DNA of 64,000 bases, from contig NC_017256.1 in NCBI RefSeq assembly GCF_000225445.1, forward strand, positions 186,001-250,000, given 5' to 3'. Positions 41,612 to 51,557 of this stretch are shown here, one piece after another. The translations under genes were made by a program, and so were the position numbers. This DNA comes from Buchnera aphidicola str. Ak (Acyrthosiphon kondoi) (lineage in GTDB: Bacteria; Pseudomonadota; Gammaproteobacteria; Enterobacterales; Enterobacteriaceae). Numbering within the stretch: the stretch's first letter is position 1; every line of letters starts with the position of its first letter. Under the pieces are notes generated by a model. The model worked only from the letters and a program-made list of their open reading frames with translations. It had not been told where the DNA came from and ran no database searches.

Positions 41612-43033
41612 ATGCATCAAAAAATTTATGCACAAGTTGTAATTATTGGATCAGGTCCGTCAGGTTATTCTGCAGCTTTTCGTTGTGCAGATTTAGGTTT
41701 AGATACTGTTTTGATAGAACGTTATAATAAAATAGGAGGTGTTTGTTTAAATGTTGGTTGTATTCCTTCAAAAACATTATTGCATATAGCTAAAGTAATT
41801 AAAGAAGCAAAAGAATTATGTAAAACTGGTGTTTCTTTTAGTGAACCAGTAATTGACATTAAAAAAATTAAAGATTGGAAAGAAAATGTTATAAATAAAC
41901 TGACTAGTGGTTTATCTAGTATGAGAAAAAAAAGAAAAATAAGAATTTTTCAAGGAAATGCTATTTTTAATACTGACAAAAGTCTTTTTGTGACAAGCAA
42001 AGAAGAAAAATTGACTGTTTTTTTTGATAATGCAATTATTGCAACAGGATCTAAACCTATTAAAATTCCTTCAATACCCAATGATGATATGAGAGTTTGG
42101 GATTCGACTGATGCTCTATCATTAAAAAAAATACCCAACCGTTTCTTAATTATAGGAAGTGGTATTATTGGTTTAGAAATGGCTACGATATATAGTGCTT
42201 TAGGTTCAAAAGTTGATGTTATTGATCGATTCAATCATTTTCTTCCTTCAGTAGATAAAGATATTGCTGATACATATATAAGGTCTATTAATCAAAGATT
42301 TAATTTAATGTTAAATACTCATGCAGATAAAGTTGAACTAAAAGAAACTGGTTTAACAGTCGATATTATGCAAGATGATATTATTAAAAAAAATGTATTT
42401 TATGATACTGTATTAGTAGCAATAGGAAGAACTCCAAACATTGATACGTTGGGATTAGATAATATAGGATTAAAAATAAATAATTTTGGTTTTATTGCAG
42501 TAGATAAGCAATTAAAAACAAATATACCTCATATTTATGCTATTGGTGATGTAGTCGGTGCACCTATGTTAGCTCATAAGGGAGTACATGAAGGTCATGT
42601 TGCAGCAGAAGTTATCTCTGGTAAACAGCATTATTTTGAACCTAAAGTAATTCCATCAATAGCATATACTGAACCTGAAATTGCCTGGGTAGGATTAAAT
42701 GAAAAACAGGCCAAAAAAGAAAATATAAATTATGGAATTTCAATTTTTCCATGGAATGCATCTGGTAGAGCTATTGCTTCAAATTCTAGTATAGGCATGA
42801 CAAAATTAATTTTCAATAAAAAAAATAATAAAATTATTGGTGGTTCTATAGTAGGAACGAATGCTGGCGAGCTAATTGGTGAAGTTGGATTAGCTATTGA
42901 AATGGGCTGTGATGCTGAAGATATCGCATTAACTATTCATGCTCATCCTACTTTACATGAATCTATTGGTTTGTGTGCAGAAATTTTTCAGGGTACAGCA
43001 ACAGATGTGTTAAATTATAAATTTAATAAGTAA
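41612..43033 (+). CDS. lpd: Dihydrolipoyl dehydrogenase E3
   Basis: Lpd re-oxidises the lipoyl groups of the 2-oxo acid dehydrogenases with NAD+. The 473 residues (E. coli 474) show the FAD motif VVIIGSGPSGYSAAFR, the redox disulfide GGVCLNVGCIPSK near residue 45, the NAD motif IIGSGIIGLEMATIY near 182, IYAIGDVVG near 310, and the His-Glu pair in HAHPTLHESIG near 445. AGAGG lies upstream of the ATG. It ends the operon, and a very long hairpin follows. Confidence 0.97.
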   Translation: MHQKIYAQVVIIGSGPSGYSAAFRCADLGLDTVLIERYNKIGGVCLNVGCIPSKTLLHIAKVIKEAKELCKTGVSFSEPVIDIKKIKDWKENVINKLTSGLSSMRKKRKIRIFQGNAIFNTDKSLFVTSKEEKLTVFFDNAIIATGSKPIKIPSIPNDDMRVWDSTDALSLKKIPNRFLIIGSGIIGLEMATIYSALGSKVDVIDRFNHFLPSVDKDIADTYIRSINQRFNLMLNTHADKVELKETGLTVDIMQDDIIKKNVFYDTVLVAIGRTPNIDTLGLDNIGLKINNFGFIAVDKQLKTNIPHIYAIGDVVGAPMLAHKGVHEGHVAAEVISGKQHYFEPKVIPSIAYTEPEIAWVGLNEKQAKKENINYGISIFPWNASGRAIASNSSIGMTKLIFNKKNNKIIGGSIVGTNAGELIGEVGLAIEMGCDAEDIALTIHAHPTLHESIGLCAEIFQGTATDVLNYKFNK

Positions 43034-43062
43034 TTTTGATTTTTTAAAAAATTCTTTATTCT

Positions 43063-43141
43063 AATAAATTTTTTCCAGAAAAAGAAAAGATTATAGAAAT
43101 TAAGCTTCTATAATCTTTTCTTTTCCTGGAAAAAATTTATT
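43063..43141. terminator. 36-bp nearly perfect hairpin between lpd and speD
   Basis: Arms 43063-43098 and 43106-43141 are complementary over 36 bases with a single mismatch (A 43079 against C 43125... region) and a 7-base loop. It fills most of the 135-base spacer between two converging genes and has T runs in each direction inside its outer arms. It probably ends both transcripts. Confidence 0.8.
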
Positions 43142-43168
43142 TTAATCTAAATACCTGTTAAATACCTA

Positions 43169-43969
43169 TTAAGTACTATCTACCATAGATATATTTCTTC
43201 CATAATAAATTTCACGCATTTCCCTCCAGAGTAATCTTATAATATATGAACGTTCTTCTTTTTTAAGATCTTCTAAATGAATATTAAATAAATAATTCTT
43301 TAAATTAAATTCTCTTAATAACATTCGAGTATGAAAAATGTTTTCTTGATATACATTTACATCAACCATATCGTACATTGATTTTATATCATTCGACATG
43401 AAATTTTGAATAGAATTTATTTTATGATCAATAAAATGTTTTATGCCGAGAATATCTCTAGTAAATCCTCGAACTCGATATTCAATTGTTACAATATCTG
43501 ATTCTAATTGATGTATAAGGTAATTCAATGCATTTAGAGGTGATATGATTCCACATGTTGAAACTTCAATATCAGCTCGAAAAGTGCAAATTCCACTGTG
43601 AGGATGACTTTCTGGATAAGTATGTACACAAATGTGACTTTTATCTAAGTGAGCAAGTACAGAAGATGATACGATATTATTTTTTGAAATATTAATTTTC
43701 TCTATATTAATTGGTTCTTCACATACTAAAATAGTTACACTGGCACCTTGAGGTTCATAATCTTGATGAAATATATTCAAAACATTAGCACCAATAATTG
43801 AACAAGTTTTTTTTAGAATTTTAGTTAGTCTAGTAGCACTATATTGTTCATCAATATAAGAAATATAACTATTACGTGAATCGTTAGTATTCGCATAGCA
43901 AATATCATAGATACAAAAACTTAGGCTTTTAGTTAAATTATTAAAGCCATATAATTTTAGTTTTTGCAA
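43169..43969 (-). CDS. speD: S-adenosylmethionine decarboxylase proenzyme
   Basis: SpeD decarboxylates S-adenosylmethionine to supply the aminopropyl donor for spermidine. It is made as a proenzyme that cuts itself at the serine in [13 protein letters not shown] near residue 114 to form the pyruvoyl group. The 266 residues (E. coli 264) also show [19 protein letters not shown] and NVYQENIFH. The start is TTG 43969 ([11 protein letters not shown], like E. coli MKKLKLHGFNN) with GGAGAG upstream. It follows speE in one operon. Confidence 0.96.
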   Translation of the reverse strand: MQKLKLYGFNNLTKSLSFCIYDICYANTNDSRNSYISYIDEQYSATRLTKILKKTCSIIGANVLNIFHQDYEPQGASVTILVCEEPINIEKINISKNNIVSSSVLAHLDKSHICVHTYPESHPHSGICTFRADIEVSTCGIISPLNALNYLIHQLESDIVTIEYRVRGFTRDILGIKHFIDHKINSIQNFMSNDIKSMYDMVDVNVYQENIFHTRMLLREFNLKNYLFNIHLEDLKKEERSYIIRLLWREMREIYYGRNISMVDST

Positions 43970-43996
43970 TTTAATTACTCTCCTATGGAAGGATTT

Positions 43997-44857
43997 TTAA
44001 CTTTCATTCAATGCATTAAGAATGTGTTGAGGTAAATAAAAACTACTCATATGAATTTTAGCATTATAATAATTAAAAGTTAATTTTGTATATTTTATGC
44101 GTGATTGTATTTTTTTTAGACTAATTTTTTGAAGTTCTATATTGTTAGTACCCCATGCAAAAATCATCATTCCACCATAATAAGTAGGAATATTTGCTTG
44201 ATAAAATTTTGCATCACAAAAATATTTTTTTAAGTTTTTATAGGTAAGAATAGTTTCGTTTTCTTGAAGAAAGAAAACTCCATTTTGTGCTACAAAAAGG
44301 CCATTTTCTTGTAGACAATTACTACAATTAAAGTAAAATTCTGATAAAAATAAATTTTTTCCATAACCAATAGGATCTGTAGAATCTGATATGATTAAAT
44401 CAAATTTATCTTTAGTTTTTTTTATGAAATTCAAACCATCATCAATTATTAATTTTAAACGAGAATCTTGATAAGAATTATTACTATGATTTGGAAAATA
44501 TTTTTTACATAAATCAATAATATTAGCATCAATCTCAACCATAGTAATATTTTCAATGGTTTTATGTCTACATACTTCACGAAGTATGCCTCCATCACCT
44601 CCACCTATTATTAATACTTTTTTTATAAAACCATGAGCAAAAATAGGTACGTGAGTTAGCATTTCATGATATATGAATTCATCGCGTTCAGTTGTTTGAA
44701 CAATATCATCTATAACCATAACTCTACCAAAGATAGAATTTTTAAAAATCATCACTTTGTGATGAGAAGTTTTTTCTTGATATAGCAATTCTTCAATTAA
44801 AAAATATTGTCCAAGATTACAATGAAGTTTTTCATGCCATATTTTTTTGTGATCCAT
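43997..44857 (-). CDS. speE: Spermidine synthase
   Basis: SpeE transfers the aminopropyl group from decarboxylated S-adenosylmethionine to putrescine, giving spermidine and methylthioadenosine. The 286 residues (E. coli 288) show VLIIGGGDGGILREV near residue 83, a Rossmann acidic MVEIDANII near 105 and the catalytic DLIISDSTDPIG near 156. The by-product is the substrate of MtnN, whose gene lies upstream on the same strand beyond a 268-base spacer. Confidence 0.97.
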   Translation of the reverse strand: MDHKKIWHEKLHCNLGQYFLIEELLYQEKTSHHKVMIFKNSIFGRVMVIDDIVQTTERDEFIYHEMLTHVPIFAHGFIKKVLIIGGGDGGILREVCRHKTIENITMVEIDANIIDLCKKYFPNHSNNSYQDSRLKLIIDDGLNFIKKTKDKFDLIISDSTDPIGYGKNLFLSEFYFNCSNCLQENGLFVAQNGVFFLQENETILTYKNLKKYFCDAKFYQANIPTYYGGMMIFAWGTNNIELQKISLKKIQSRIKYTKLTFNYYNAKIHMSSFYLPQHILNALNES

Positions 44858-45125
44858 AGTTATATTTATATATCCTATAAAATGTCACGTTATAGATTAT
44901 TTTGGATTAATAAAAAATTACGAGTACTGTGAAAGAGTAGATTTTATTTTTAGACTTTTAAAAATAAGCATAATGATTCTTAAAAAAACTACTTTTTAAA
45001 AATAAATATGTGATTTGTATTAATTTTTTTTATGAAAAATTGTTTAAGAAAAAAATATTATCTTAATAGAGGTTATCAAAAATAATATAATAATGCTAAT
45101 TATTATTAAATAGATTATATATCAT

Positions 45126-45824
45126 TTATGTATTGATTAAATCTTCTAAAATTATTTTTACAAATTTAGAAAATTGAAACGATGCAATTGAAATATTTTT
45201 TTTAAAATTAAATGTAGCATTATTATCAGATGAATCAGAGATAGATTTTATTACAATAAGAGGAATATTAAATTTATAGCAAACTTGAGCTATTGCGGCA
45301 GATTCCATTTCAACAGCTATTGCAGAAGGAAATTGAACTTTTAAAATTTTTATATGTGCATTATCTCTAATAAATGAATCTCCACTAATAATAAGTCCTT
45401 TTGTAAATTTTAACTGGTATTTAAGAGCATTTTTTTTACAAAATTCATGTATTTTTTTATTAATGATAAATTTTTTTGGATATTTAGGTATTTGTCCTTG
45501 AGCATATCCAAAATTTGTTAAGTCTACATCATAATAACATGTGTATTCTGGAATGATAATATCACCAATTTTTAGCAATGAATTTAAACTTCCAGCAGAA
45601 CCACTATTAATAATGATATCTGGTTGATATAAATTAATAAGAATCATAGTCGAAATGCTAGCAGAAACTTTTCCTATCCCTGATTGTATTAAAAAAATAT
45701 TATTTTTTTTAAATCTTCTTTCATAAATTTTAAAATTACTAATAGTTTTTTTTACATATGGATGTATTATCTTCTTTAATGTTTTAGTCTCTTTACTTAT
45801 AGCGCTTATTATTCCGATATTCAT
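45126..45824 (-). CDS. mtnN: 5'-methylthioadenosine/S-adenosylhomocysteine nucleosidase
   Basis: MtnN (Pfs) cleaves methylthioadenosine and S-adenosylhomocysteine, removing inhibitors made by SpeE and methyltransferases. The 232-residue length equals E. coli. Motifs are GIISAISKE at the start with the catalytic Glu, INSGSAGSLN near residue 75, AVEMESAAIAQVCY near 172 and IKSISDSSDN near 193 with the catalytic Asp. It lies downstream of erpA; in E. coli the two are also close, with btuF and yadS between them. Confidence 0.96.
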   Translation of the reverse strand: MNIGIISAISKETKTLKKIIHPYVKKTISNFKIYERRFKKNNIFLIQSGIGKVSASISTMILINLYQPDIIINSGSAGSLNSLLKIGDIIIPEYTCYYDVDLTNFGYAQGQIPKYPKKFIINKKIHEFCKKNALKYQLKFTKGLIISGDSFIRDNAHIKILKVQFPSAIAVEMESAAIAQVCYKFNIPLIVIKSISDSSDNNATFNFKKNISIASFQFSKFVKIILEDLINT

Positions 45825-45890
45825 TTTAATATAATATATATTTAATGGTAAAAATGATACACAAAAATATCTAATATATCTTGTGTCTAT

Positions 45891-46235
45891 TTAAATACTA
45901 AATGATGAACCGCATCCACATGTATTTTTTGCATTTGGATTAGAAACTATAAACTTAGAACCTTCTAAGTTTTCTAAATAATCTATTTGACCACCATATA
46001 AATACTGTAAACTAATGGGATCAATAATTAATGAAACATCTGATTGAGTAATGATAATGTCGTCTTTATTTATTGAGGAATCAAAAATAAATTGATATTG
46101 AAAACCATTGCATCCGCCACCATTTATATAAATTCTTAGTTTTAAATTAATATTTTTTTGTATTGCAATAAGATGTTTTATTTTTTTTATTGCTTTTTCA
46201 GTAAATTTAAGATAATCTTTAGAAGATTTTTCCAT
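45891..46235 (-). CDS. erpA: Iron-sulfur cluster carrier ErpA (A-type)
   Basis: ErpA delivers iron-sulfur clusters to target enzymes. The 114 residues match E. coli in length, with the three ligand cysteines in [11 protein letters not shown] near residue 42 and [11 protein letters not shown] at the end. It lies between mtnN and ftsZ on the same strand, with a 236-base spacer before it that holds an unusual GC-rich island. Confidence 0.95.
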   Translation of the reverse strand: MEKSSKDYLKFTEKAIKKIKHLIAIQKNINLKLRIYINGGGCNGFQYQFIFDSSINKDDIIITQSDVSLIIDPISLQYLYGGQIDYLENLEGSKFIVSNPNAKNTCGCGSSFSI

Positions 46236-46344
46236 TTTTATTTTATTCTCATAATATTTTAATTTATATATTTAACAAATATCTGTCATACTGATTTTAT
46301 CATAAACAAACATTTTTTAAAGAATTTTATATGCATTTGAAATT

Positions 46345-46395
46345 CACAAGCACATCCGTGCGCCGATAAAGAATTTAGTCGTCATTGGCGCAGGT
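46345..46395. other. GC-rich structured island between ftsZ and erpA
   Basis: About half of these 51 bases are G or C, in a spacer otherwise almost all A and T. TGCGCCGAT (46359-46367) pairs with ATTGGCGCA (46384-46392) over 9 bp with one G-T and a 16-base loop; a second hairpin GCAC/GTGC (46350-46361) competes with it. No T run follows on either strand. Function unknown: small RNA, 5'-leader element of erpA or 3' stabiliser of ftsZ mRNA are options. Confidence 0.5.
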
Positions 46396-46471
46396 TATTA
46401 AATACATAATATTCTTAATAAAAACTTAATTCAATTACTTTTTAAAAGATACGTTAATAATATTAAAGAAA

Positions 46472-47626
46472 TTAATCTGCTCTTTTACGAAGAAAGGATG
46501 GAATATCTAAATATTCTGGTTCTTTTTTAATTTTTTCTTCTGTATTTTTTATTTCTTTTTTGATATTTTTTTTATCTGTTTTTGTTGGAGATACATTTAA
46601 ATATTGATAACGATAATCCATTAACACTTCCCTAGAAGATTTATTTTTTATTTGATTAATATCTGATTTTTTTTCCATTCCAATACCAGTAGCCACAACT
46701 GTTACACGAAGACTATCATTCATATCAGGATCTAAAGAAGTACCTATAACAACTGTTGCATTGTCTGAAGAAAAAGATCTAATAGTGTTTCCAACTGTTT
46801 CAAATTCATCTAGTTTTAAATCAAAACCAGCAGTAATATTAACTAATACACCCCGTGCACCAGATAAATCTATATCTTCTAACAAAGGACTAGATATAGC
46901 TATTTCTGCAGCTTCTTCTGCACGATTTTCTCCAGAAGATATTCCAGTTCCCATCATCGCATATCCCATTTCTACCATTACAGTACGTACATCAGCAAAA
47001 TCTACATTCATTAAACCGGGTCTTGTAATTAATTCAGCAATACCTTGTACTGCTCCTTTTAAAACATTGTTAGCCGCACTAAAAGCATCAAGTAAAGAAA
47101 TTCCTCGGCTAAGTACTTTTAATAACTTATCATTAGGAATTGTAATCAAAGAGTCTACATATTTTGATAGTTCAATTATTCCCTGTTCTGCTACAATCAT
47201 TCTTTTTTTACCTTCAAAATTGAAGGGTTTTGTCACCACAGCAACAGTCAAGATACCTAATTCTTTTGCAATTTCTGCCACTACAGGAGCAGCTCCAGTT
47301 CCGGTTCCTCCTCCCATACCAGCTGCTATAAAAACCATATCGGAACCATCTAGTGCAGATTTTAATAATTCTTTATCTTCTTCTGCTGAGGTTCGTCCAA
47401 TTTCTGGATTGGCTCCAGCTCCTAATCCCTTTGTTATATTATTTCCTATTTGTATAGTTTGTCCTACTTCTATTTTTCTTAATGCTTGTGCATCAGTATT
47501 AATTGCAAAAAATTCAACACCTTCAATACGTTCTCTGACCATATGTTCTACTGCATTTCCACCTCCACCTCCAACGCCAATTACTTTAATTATTGCATTG
47601 CTACTTAATTCTGAAGATTCAAACAT
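46472..47626 (-). CDS. ftsZ: Cell division protein FtsZ
   Basis: FtsZ is the tubulin-like GTPase that forms the division ring. The 384 residues (E. coli 383) show [14 protein letters not shown] near residue 17, the tubulin signature [12 protein letters not shown] at about 103-114, and the T7 loop [11 protein letters not shown] near 205. The C-terminal peptide [12 protein letters not shown], which binds FtsA and other partners, is intact. Last gene of the dcw cluster; lpxC, next in E. coli, is absent. Confidence 0.98.
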   Translation of the reverse strand: MFESSELSSNAIIKVIGVGGGGGNAVEHMVRERIEGVEFFAINTDAQALRKIEVGQTIQIGNNITKGLGAGANPEIGRTSAEEDKELLKSALDGSDMVFIAAGMGGGTGTGAAPVVAEIAKELGILTVAVVTKPFNFEGKKRMIVAEQGIIELSKYVDSLITIPNDKLLKVLSRGISLLDAFSAANNVLKGAVQGIAELITRPGLMNVDFADVRTVMVEMGYAMMGTGISSGENRAEEAAEIAISSPLLEDIDLSGARGVLVNITAGFDLKLDEFETVGNTIRSFSSDNATVVIGTSLDPDMNDSLRVTVVATGIGMEKKSDINQIKNKSSREVLMDYRYQYLNVSPTKTDKKNIKKEIKNTEEKIKKEPEYLDIPSFLRKRAD

Positions 47627-47683
47627 GATTTGTTTCCATTATATATATCTATATTTTATAAAGTTCTAAGTATAATATGTTTT

Positions 47684-48940
47684 TTAAAATTCTTTTTTAA
47701 ACCAATTGTTAATTTGTTTGAAAATTTTTCCAAAAAAAGAATTTTCTTTTTTTTTATTGTCGATATTTTTATAAGACTCTTTTCCATAATATAATAAACC
47801 AATTACTGTTGAGTAATTTGGTTCAGTTATTTTTTCTATTAATCCAGAAATATTAAAAGGTTTAGCAATCCGTACTTTTTTATGAAAAACTTTTTCTGCG
47901 CAGTCAGTTAAATATGAAATATTTGAACCACCTCCAGTAAGTACTATGCCACTTAATAATTCATATTTTTCTCCTTTTTTATAAAGTTTTTTTTGTACAT
48001 CAATAATTTTATCTTGTACTAAAGATAATAATTCAATATATCTTGATTCGATTACTTCTATTAATGCATCTTCCTGTAAAGTTTTTTGAAAATGATTATT
48101 CATATCAGAAAAATCAATATTTTTTGATGATCCTAAAGATGGTTTTTTTGTAGAACCATACTTTATTTTCATATTCTCTGCGTCGTAGAAAGAAGTACTA
48201 AAAGCATACGAGATATCACTGGTTACAATATTTCCTGCATATGGTATGACTTGACTATATTGTATAGCACCATCAATATAAATAGTAAAGTCTATTGTTC
48301 CTCCGCCTATATCAATCATACACACACCAAGATTGCATTCGTCTTCAGTTAAAACAGCTTTACTCGAAGCAAGACCTGAAAAAATAACTTGATCAACTTT
48401 AATATCACATTTTTCCACAGCTTTAATCATATTTTTAGCCATGTTTTGATGACAAGTAATTAAGTGTACTTTTACTTGCATGCGTACTCCGGATAGACCT
48501 ATAGGATTTTTTATTCCAGATTGATGATCAATTGAGTATTCTTGAGGTATCACATGTAAAATATGATGTTCATTAAGAATCTGAACAGATTTTGCAATAT
48601 GTATTACATTTTCTAGATCTTCTTTTGTTACTTCATCTTCAGAAATTGGAACTATACCTATTTCATTTTGACAATTAATGTACTTATTAGATAAAGACAG
48701 ATATACAGAAGTAATTTGACAATCTGCCATAATTTCAGCTTTATTAATAGATTCTTGTATACATGAAACTATTGAATCTAAATTATTGATTCTTCCTTTA
48801 TCTATTCCTTTAGACAAACAGATCCCAAATCCAATAATTTTAATCGTATCATCTGTTAATATTTCTCCTACCAAAGTTGTGACTTTAGTAGTACCAATTT
48901 CTAATCCGACTACTAATTTTCTGTCTTTTGATATGATCAT
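47684..48940 (-). CDS. ftsA: Cell division protein FtsA
   Basis: FtsA is an actin-like protein that anchors FtsZ to the membrane. The 418 residues (E. coli 420) include VVGLEIGTTKVTTLVGE near residue 9, MIDIGGGTIDFTIY near 207 and GIVLTGGGSNI near 330. The C-terminal amphipathic helix for membrane binding is kept (INNWFKKEF at the end). ftsQ, which lies between ddlB and ftsA in E. coli, is missing; 193 non-coding bases separate ftsA from ddlB. Confidence 0.97.
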   Translation of the reverse strand: MIISKDRKLVVGLEIGTTKVTTLVGEILTDDTIKIIGFGICLSKGIDKGRINNLDSIVSCIQESINKAEIMADCQITSVYLSLSNKYINCQNEIGIVPISEDEVTKEDLENVIHIAKSVQILNEHHILHVIPQEYSIDHQSGIKNPIGLSGVRMQVKVHLITCHQNMAKNMIKAVEKCDIKVDQVIFSGLASSKAVLTEDECNLGVCMIDIGGGTIDFTIYIDGAIQYSQVIPYAGNIVTSDISYAFSTSFYDAENMKIKYGSTKKPSLGSSKNIDFSDMNNHFQKTLQEDALIEVIESRYIELLSLVQDKIIDVQKKLYKKGEKYELLSGIVLTGGGSNISYLTDCAEKVFHKKVRIAKPFNISGLIEKITEPNYSTVIGLLYYGKESYKNIDNKKKENSFFGKIFKQINNWFKKEF

Positions 48941-49133
48941 TATTTTTTAGCCTGTACTTTATTTCTTTAGTTATTGCTTTTTTTGACAAACTGATTTCTT
49001 ATTTTTTTATATTTATGCTATAATAGAATTAAAGAAGAAAAATTTATTTTTTCGTTTTTTATCACAAATAAAGTATAAAAATTATAATTAATGCTTTTTT
49101 TTGAAAATATTAACTGTTCTAGTTGACTTTTTA

Positions 49134-50066
49134 TTAAAATAATTTTTTATTATTCATGTTTAAAATAAACAATACCAGTTCATCAAATGATATTCCTATT
49201 TCTTTGGCAGACATTGGAACCAAACTTCTGTTTGTCATGCCAGGTATAGTATTTACTTCTAATAACCAAAATTTATCTGTGTCATCTAATATAACATCAA
49301 TTCTTCCACATCCACTACATCCGAGTGTATTCCATGCTAACATTGCTATTTTTTTCAATTCTATTTCTTGAATTGTGTTTAATCCACTTGGACAGAAGTA
49401 TTGAGTTGAAGATGATATATATTTAGCGTTGTAATCATAAAAATTATTATTTGTAGAAATACAAATAGGAGGTAGCACTTGTTCACCTAGAATAGGTACT
49501 GTATATTCTTTTCCTTTTATAAACTTCTCGATAAGAATATCATTAGAGTAACTAAAGGCTATATTTATAGCGTCATCAAGTTGTTCAAAACATGATACTA
49601 TTGTTATACCTATACTTGATCCTTGATTATTTGGTTTGATTAAAATAGGAAATCCTAATTTTAATATTTTTTTAATTATAAAATTATATAAAGAGGAGAT
49701 ATTTTTTTTTTTTGAAATATAAATATCAGGTGCTGTTAAAAGACCACGAGATTTCCATAATAATTTAGTTCTAAATTTATCTATAGAGATAGAAGAAGCC
49801 ATAATTCCACTTCCCGTATAGGGAATATTTAAATATTGAAGAACTCCTTGAACACTACCATCTTCACCACCCTTTCCATGTAATGAAATGTAAACTTTAT
49901 TAAAACCTTCTTTTTTTAATTGTATTATAGAGTGATCACGTGTATCAATTGGATATGCATTTAATCCAGATTTTAATAAACTTTCAAGAATAGCATATCC
50001 TGATTGAATTGAAATTTTTCTTTCAGAAGATGTTCCACCTAACAAAACAGCTATTTTTTTATTCAT
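49134..50066 (-). CDS. ddlB: D-alanine--D-alanine ligase B
   Basis: DdlB makes the D-Ala-D-Ala dipeptide for peptidoglycan. The 310 residues (E. coli 306) have the ATP-grasp fold: AVLLGGTSSERKIS at the start, HGKGGEDGSVQGVL near residue 63, PILIKPNNQGSSIG near 142 and EVNTIPGMT near 275. It starts 4 bases after the murC stop. An in-frame run of twelve A bases (T at 49702-49713) encodes SKKKN in a linker. Confidence 0.97.
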   Translation of the reverse strand: MNKKIAVLLGGTSSERKISIQSGYAILESLLKSGLNAYPIDTRDHSIIQLKKEGFNKVYISLHGKGGEDGSVQGVLQYLNIPYTGSGIMASSISIDKFRTKLLWKSRGLLTAPDIYISKKKNISSLYNFIIKKILKLGFPILIKPNNQGSSIGITIVSCFEQLDDAINIAFSYSNDILIEKFIKGKEYTVPILGEQVLPPICISTNNNFYDYNAKYISSSTQYFCPSGLNTIQEIELKKIAMLAWNTLGCSGCGRIDVILDDTDKFWLLEVNTIPGMTNRSLVPMSAKEIGISFDELVLFILNMNNKKLF

Positions 50067-50070
50067 TGTA

Positions 50071-51516
50071 TCACTTGTTTATTTTTTTAATTAATATTTT
50101 ATGTATTATTGTATCTATATTTCCAGCACCTTGTATTAAAATAATATCGTTTCCATTTAATTTAGAAATAAGATTATCTAATATTAGATTGTGATTAGAA
50201 ATTAAAGTAGCATGAGCTTTCCCTAATTTTTTTATATCATTACAAAGTGAAAGACTATCTGCTCCAATAATAAATTTTTCATTTGCAGAGTATACATTTA
50301 ATATCAAAAGAACATCGACTTGAGATAAAATTTTAACAAAATCATGATATAAATTATATGTTCTTGTGTATCGATGAGGTTGAAATATCATGACTAAGTT
50401 TTTTTTTGGCCAACTAGTGCGTATAGTTTTAATAGTTTCAGATAATTCTGTAGGATGATGTCCATAATCATCTATTAACATACAACTAGTATTGTTATTA
50501 ATATCTTTTTTGATTGAAAGAAATCCAAGAAATTCAAATCTTCTACAGGTACCTTTAAATTTTTTTAATGATGAAACTATATCATCATCTTTTACACCTT
50601 CATTTATTGCTAGAGCAATAGCAGCTGCTGCATTTAATGCATTATGTTTACCAGGTATATTTAATATTATATTTAATTTTTTATTGTTTTTTATAATTAT
50701 TTGAAAGTTTCCAATAAAGTTCTTTTGTTTATAGCCAAAAACTCGAATATCTGCATTTTTATTAAATCCATATGTAACTACTTTGCATTTAATATTAGGT
50801 AAAATATCGCAAATAGCACTATTGTCTATACATACTATAGCTGTTCCATATAATGGAATTTTATTTAAAAAAATTAAAAAAGTTTCTTTTAATTTCTTGA
50901 AACTATTATCATAATGATCGATATGATCAGATTCAATATTAGTTAAAATAACTATTTTTGGATTTAAATATAAAAAAGAAGAATCACTTTCATCTGCTTC
51001 TACAATAAAATAATGAGAAGAACCTAGTTGAGCATGAGAATCAATAGATTTTATTAAACCGCCATTAATTAAAGTAGGATTTAGATTATTTTGTATAAAA
51101 ATATCTGAAATCATCGATGTAGTGGTAGTTTTTCCATGAGTTCCAGAAATTGCTATACCAAATTTAAAATTCATTAATATTTCAAGCATTTCGGATCTTA
51201 ATAATACGGGTATATTGTATTTTTTAGCGGCGATAATCTCTTTATTTTTTGAGGAGATAGCACTAGATTTAATAATAAAATCAACATTTTTCACGTTGTT
51301 TTTAGAGTGTGTAAAATATATAGTTGCTCCTAAATGAATCAATTTTTTTGTAATTGAACTTTTTAATAAATCAGAACCACTAATGTTATATCCTAATTTT
51401 AATAAAATAAGAGCAATTCCTACCATCCCTGAACCACCGATGCCGATAAGATGAATATTTTTATTTTTTTTTTCAGAAACAAAAAAGTTAATTTTTTTTA
51501 TGTTTTTTATATTCAT
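50071..51516 (-). CDS. murC: UDP-N-acetylmuramate--L-alanine ligase
   Basis: MurC adds L-alanine to UDP-MurNAc, the first of the stem-peptide ligations. The 481 residues (E. coli 491) show [15 protein letters not shown] near residue 20, the ATP loop [13 protein letters not shown] near 123, ESDHIDHYD near 205 and DDYGHHPTE near 350. Placed between murG and ddlB as in E. coli. An in-frame A10 tract lies near the start (T at 51464-51473). Confidence 0.97.
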   Translation of the reverse strand: MNIKNIKKINFFVSEKKNKNIHLIGIGGSGMVGIALILLKLGYNISGSDLLKSSITKKLIHLGATIYFTHSKNNVKNVDFIIKSSAISSKNKEIIAAKKYNIPVLLRSEMLEILMNFKFGIAISGTHGKTTTTSMISDIFIQNNLNPTLINGGLIKSIDSHAQLGSSHYFIVEADESDSSFLYLNPKIVILTNIESDHIDHYDNSFKKLKETFLIFLNKIPLYGTAIVCIDNSAICDILPNIKCKVVTYGFNKNADIRVFGYKQKNFIGNFQIIIKNNKKLNIILNIPGKHNALNAAAAIALAINEGVKDDDIVSSLKKFKGTCRRFEFLGFLSIKKDINNNTSCMLIDDYGHHPTELSETIKTIRTSWPKKNLVMIFQPHRYTRTYNLYHDFVKILSQVDVLLILNVYSANEKFIIGADSLSLCNDIKKLGKAHATLISNHNLILDNLISKLNGNDIILIQGAGNIDTIIHKILIKKINK

Positions 51517-51557
51517 ACTTTTATCTTTTTAATTTTTTCTCTTGAAATATGTAAGAT

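Noticed and set aside
46350..46395. GC-rich block beside ftsZ as a tRNA, 4.5S RNA or 6S RNA
   Set aside because: It is too short and lacks the conserved loops and arms of these RNAs as I know them.
46345..46402. Short frame (about 18-20 codons) through the same GC-rich block as a peptide gene
   Set aside because: No ribosome site and no recognised homology; the hairpin structure explains the conserved look better.
46761..47669. 302-codon open frame on the + strand opposite ftsZ
   Set aside because: ftsZ is the least AT-rich gene of its neighbourhood, which leaves few stops on the opposite strand. The translation shows no recognisable motif and the minus strand is plainly FtsZ.
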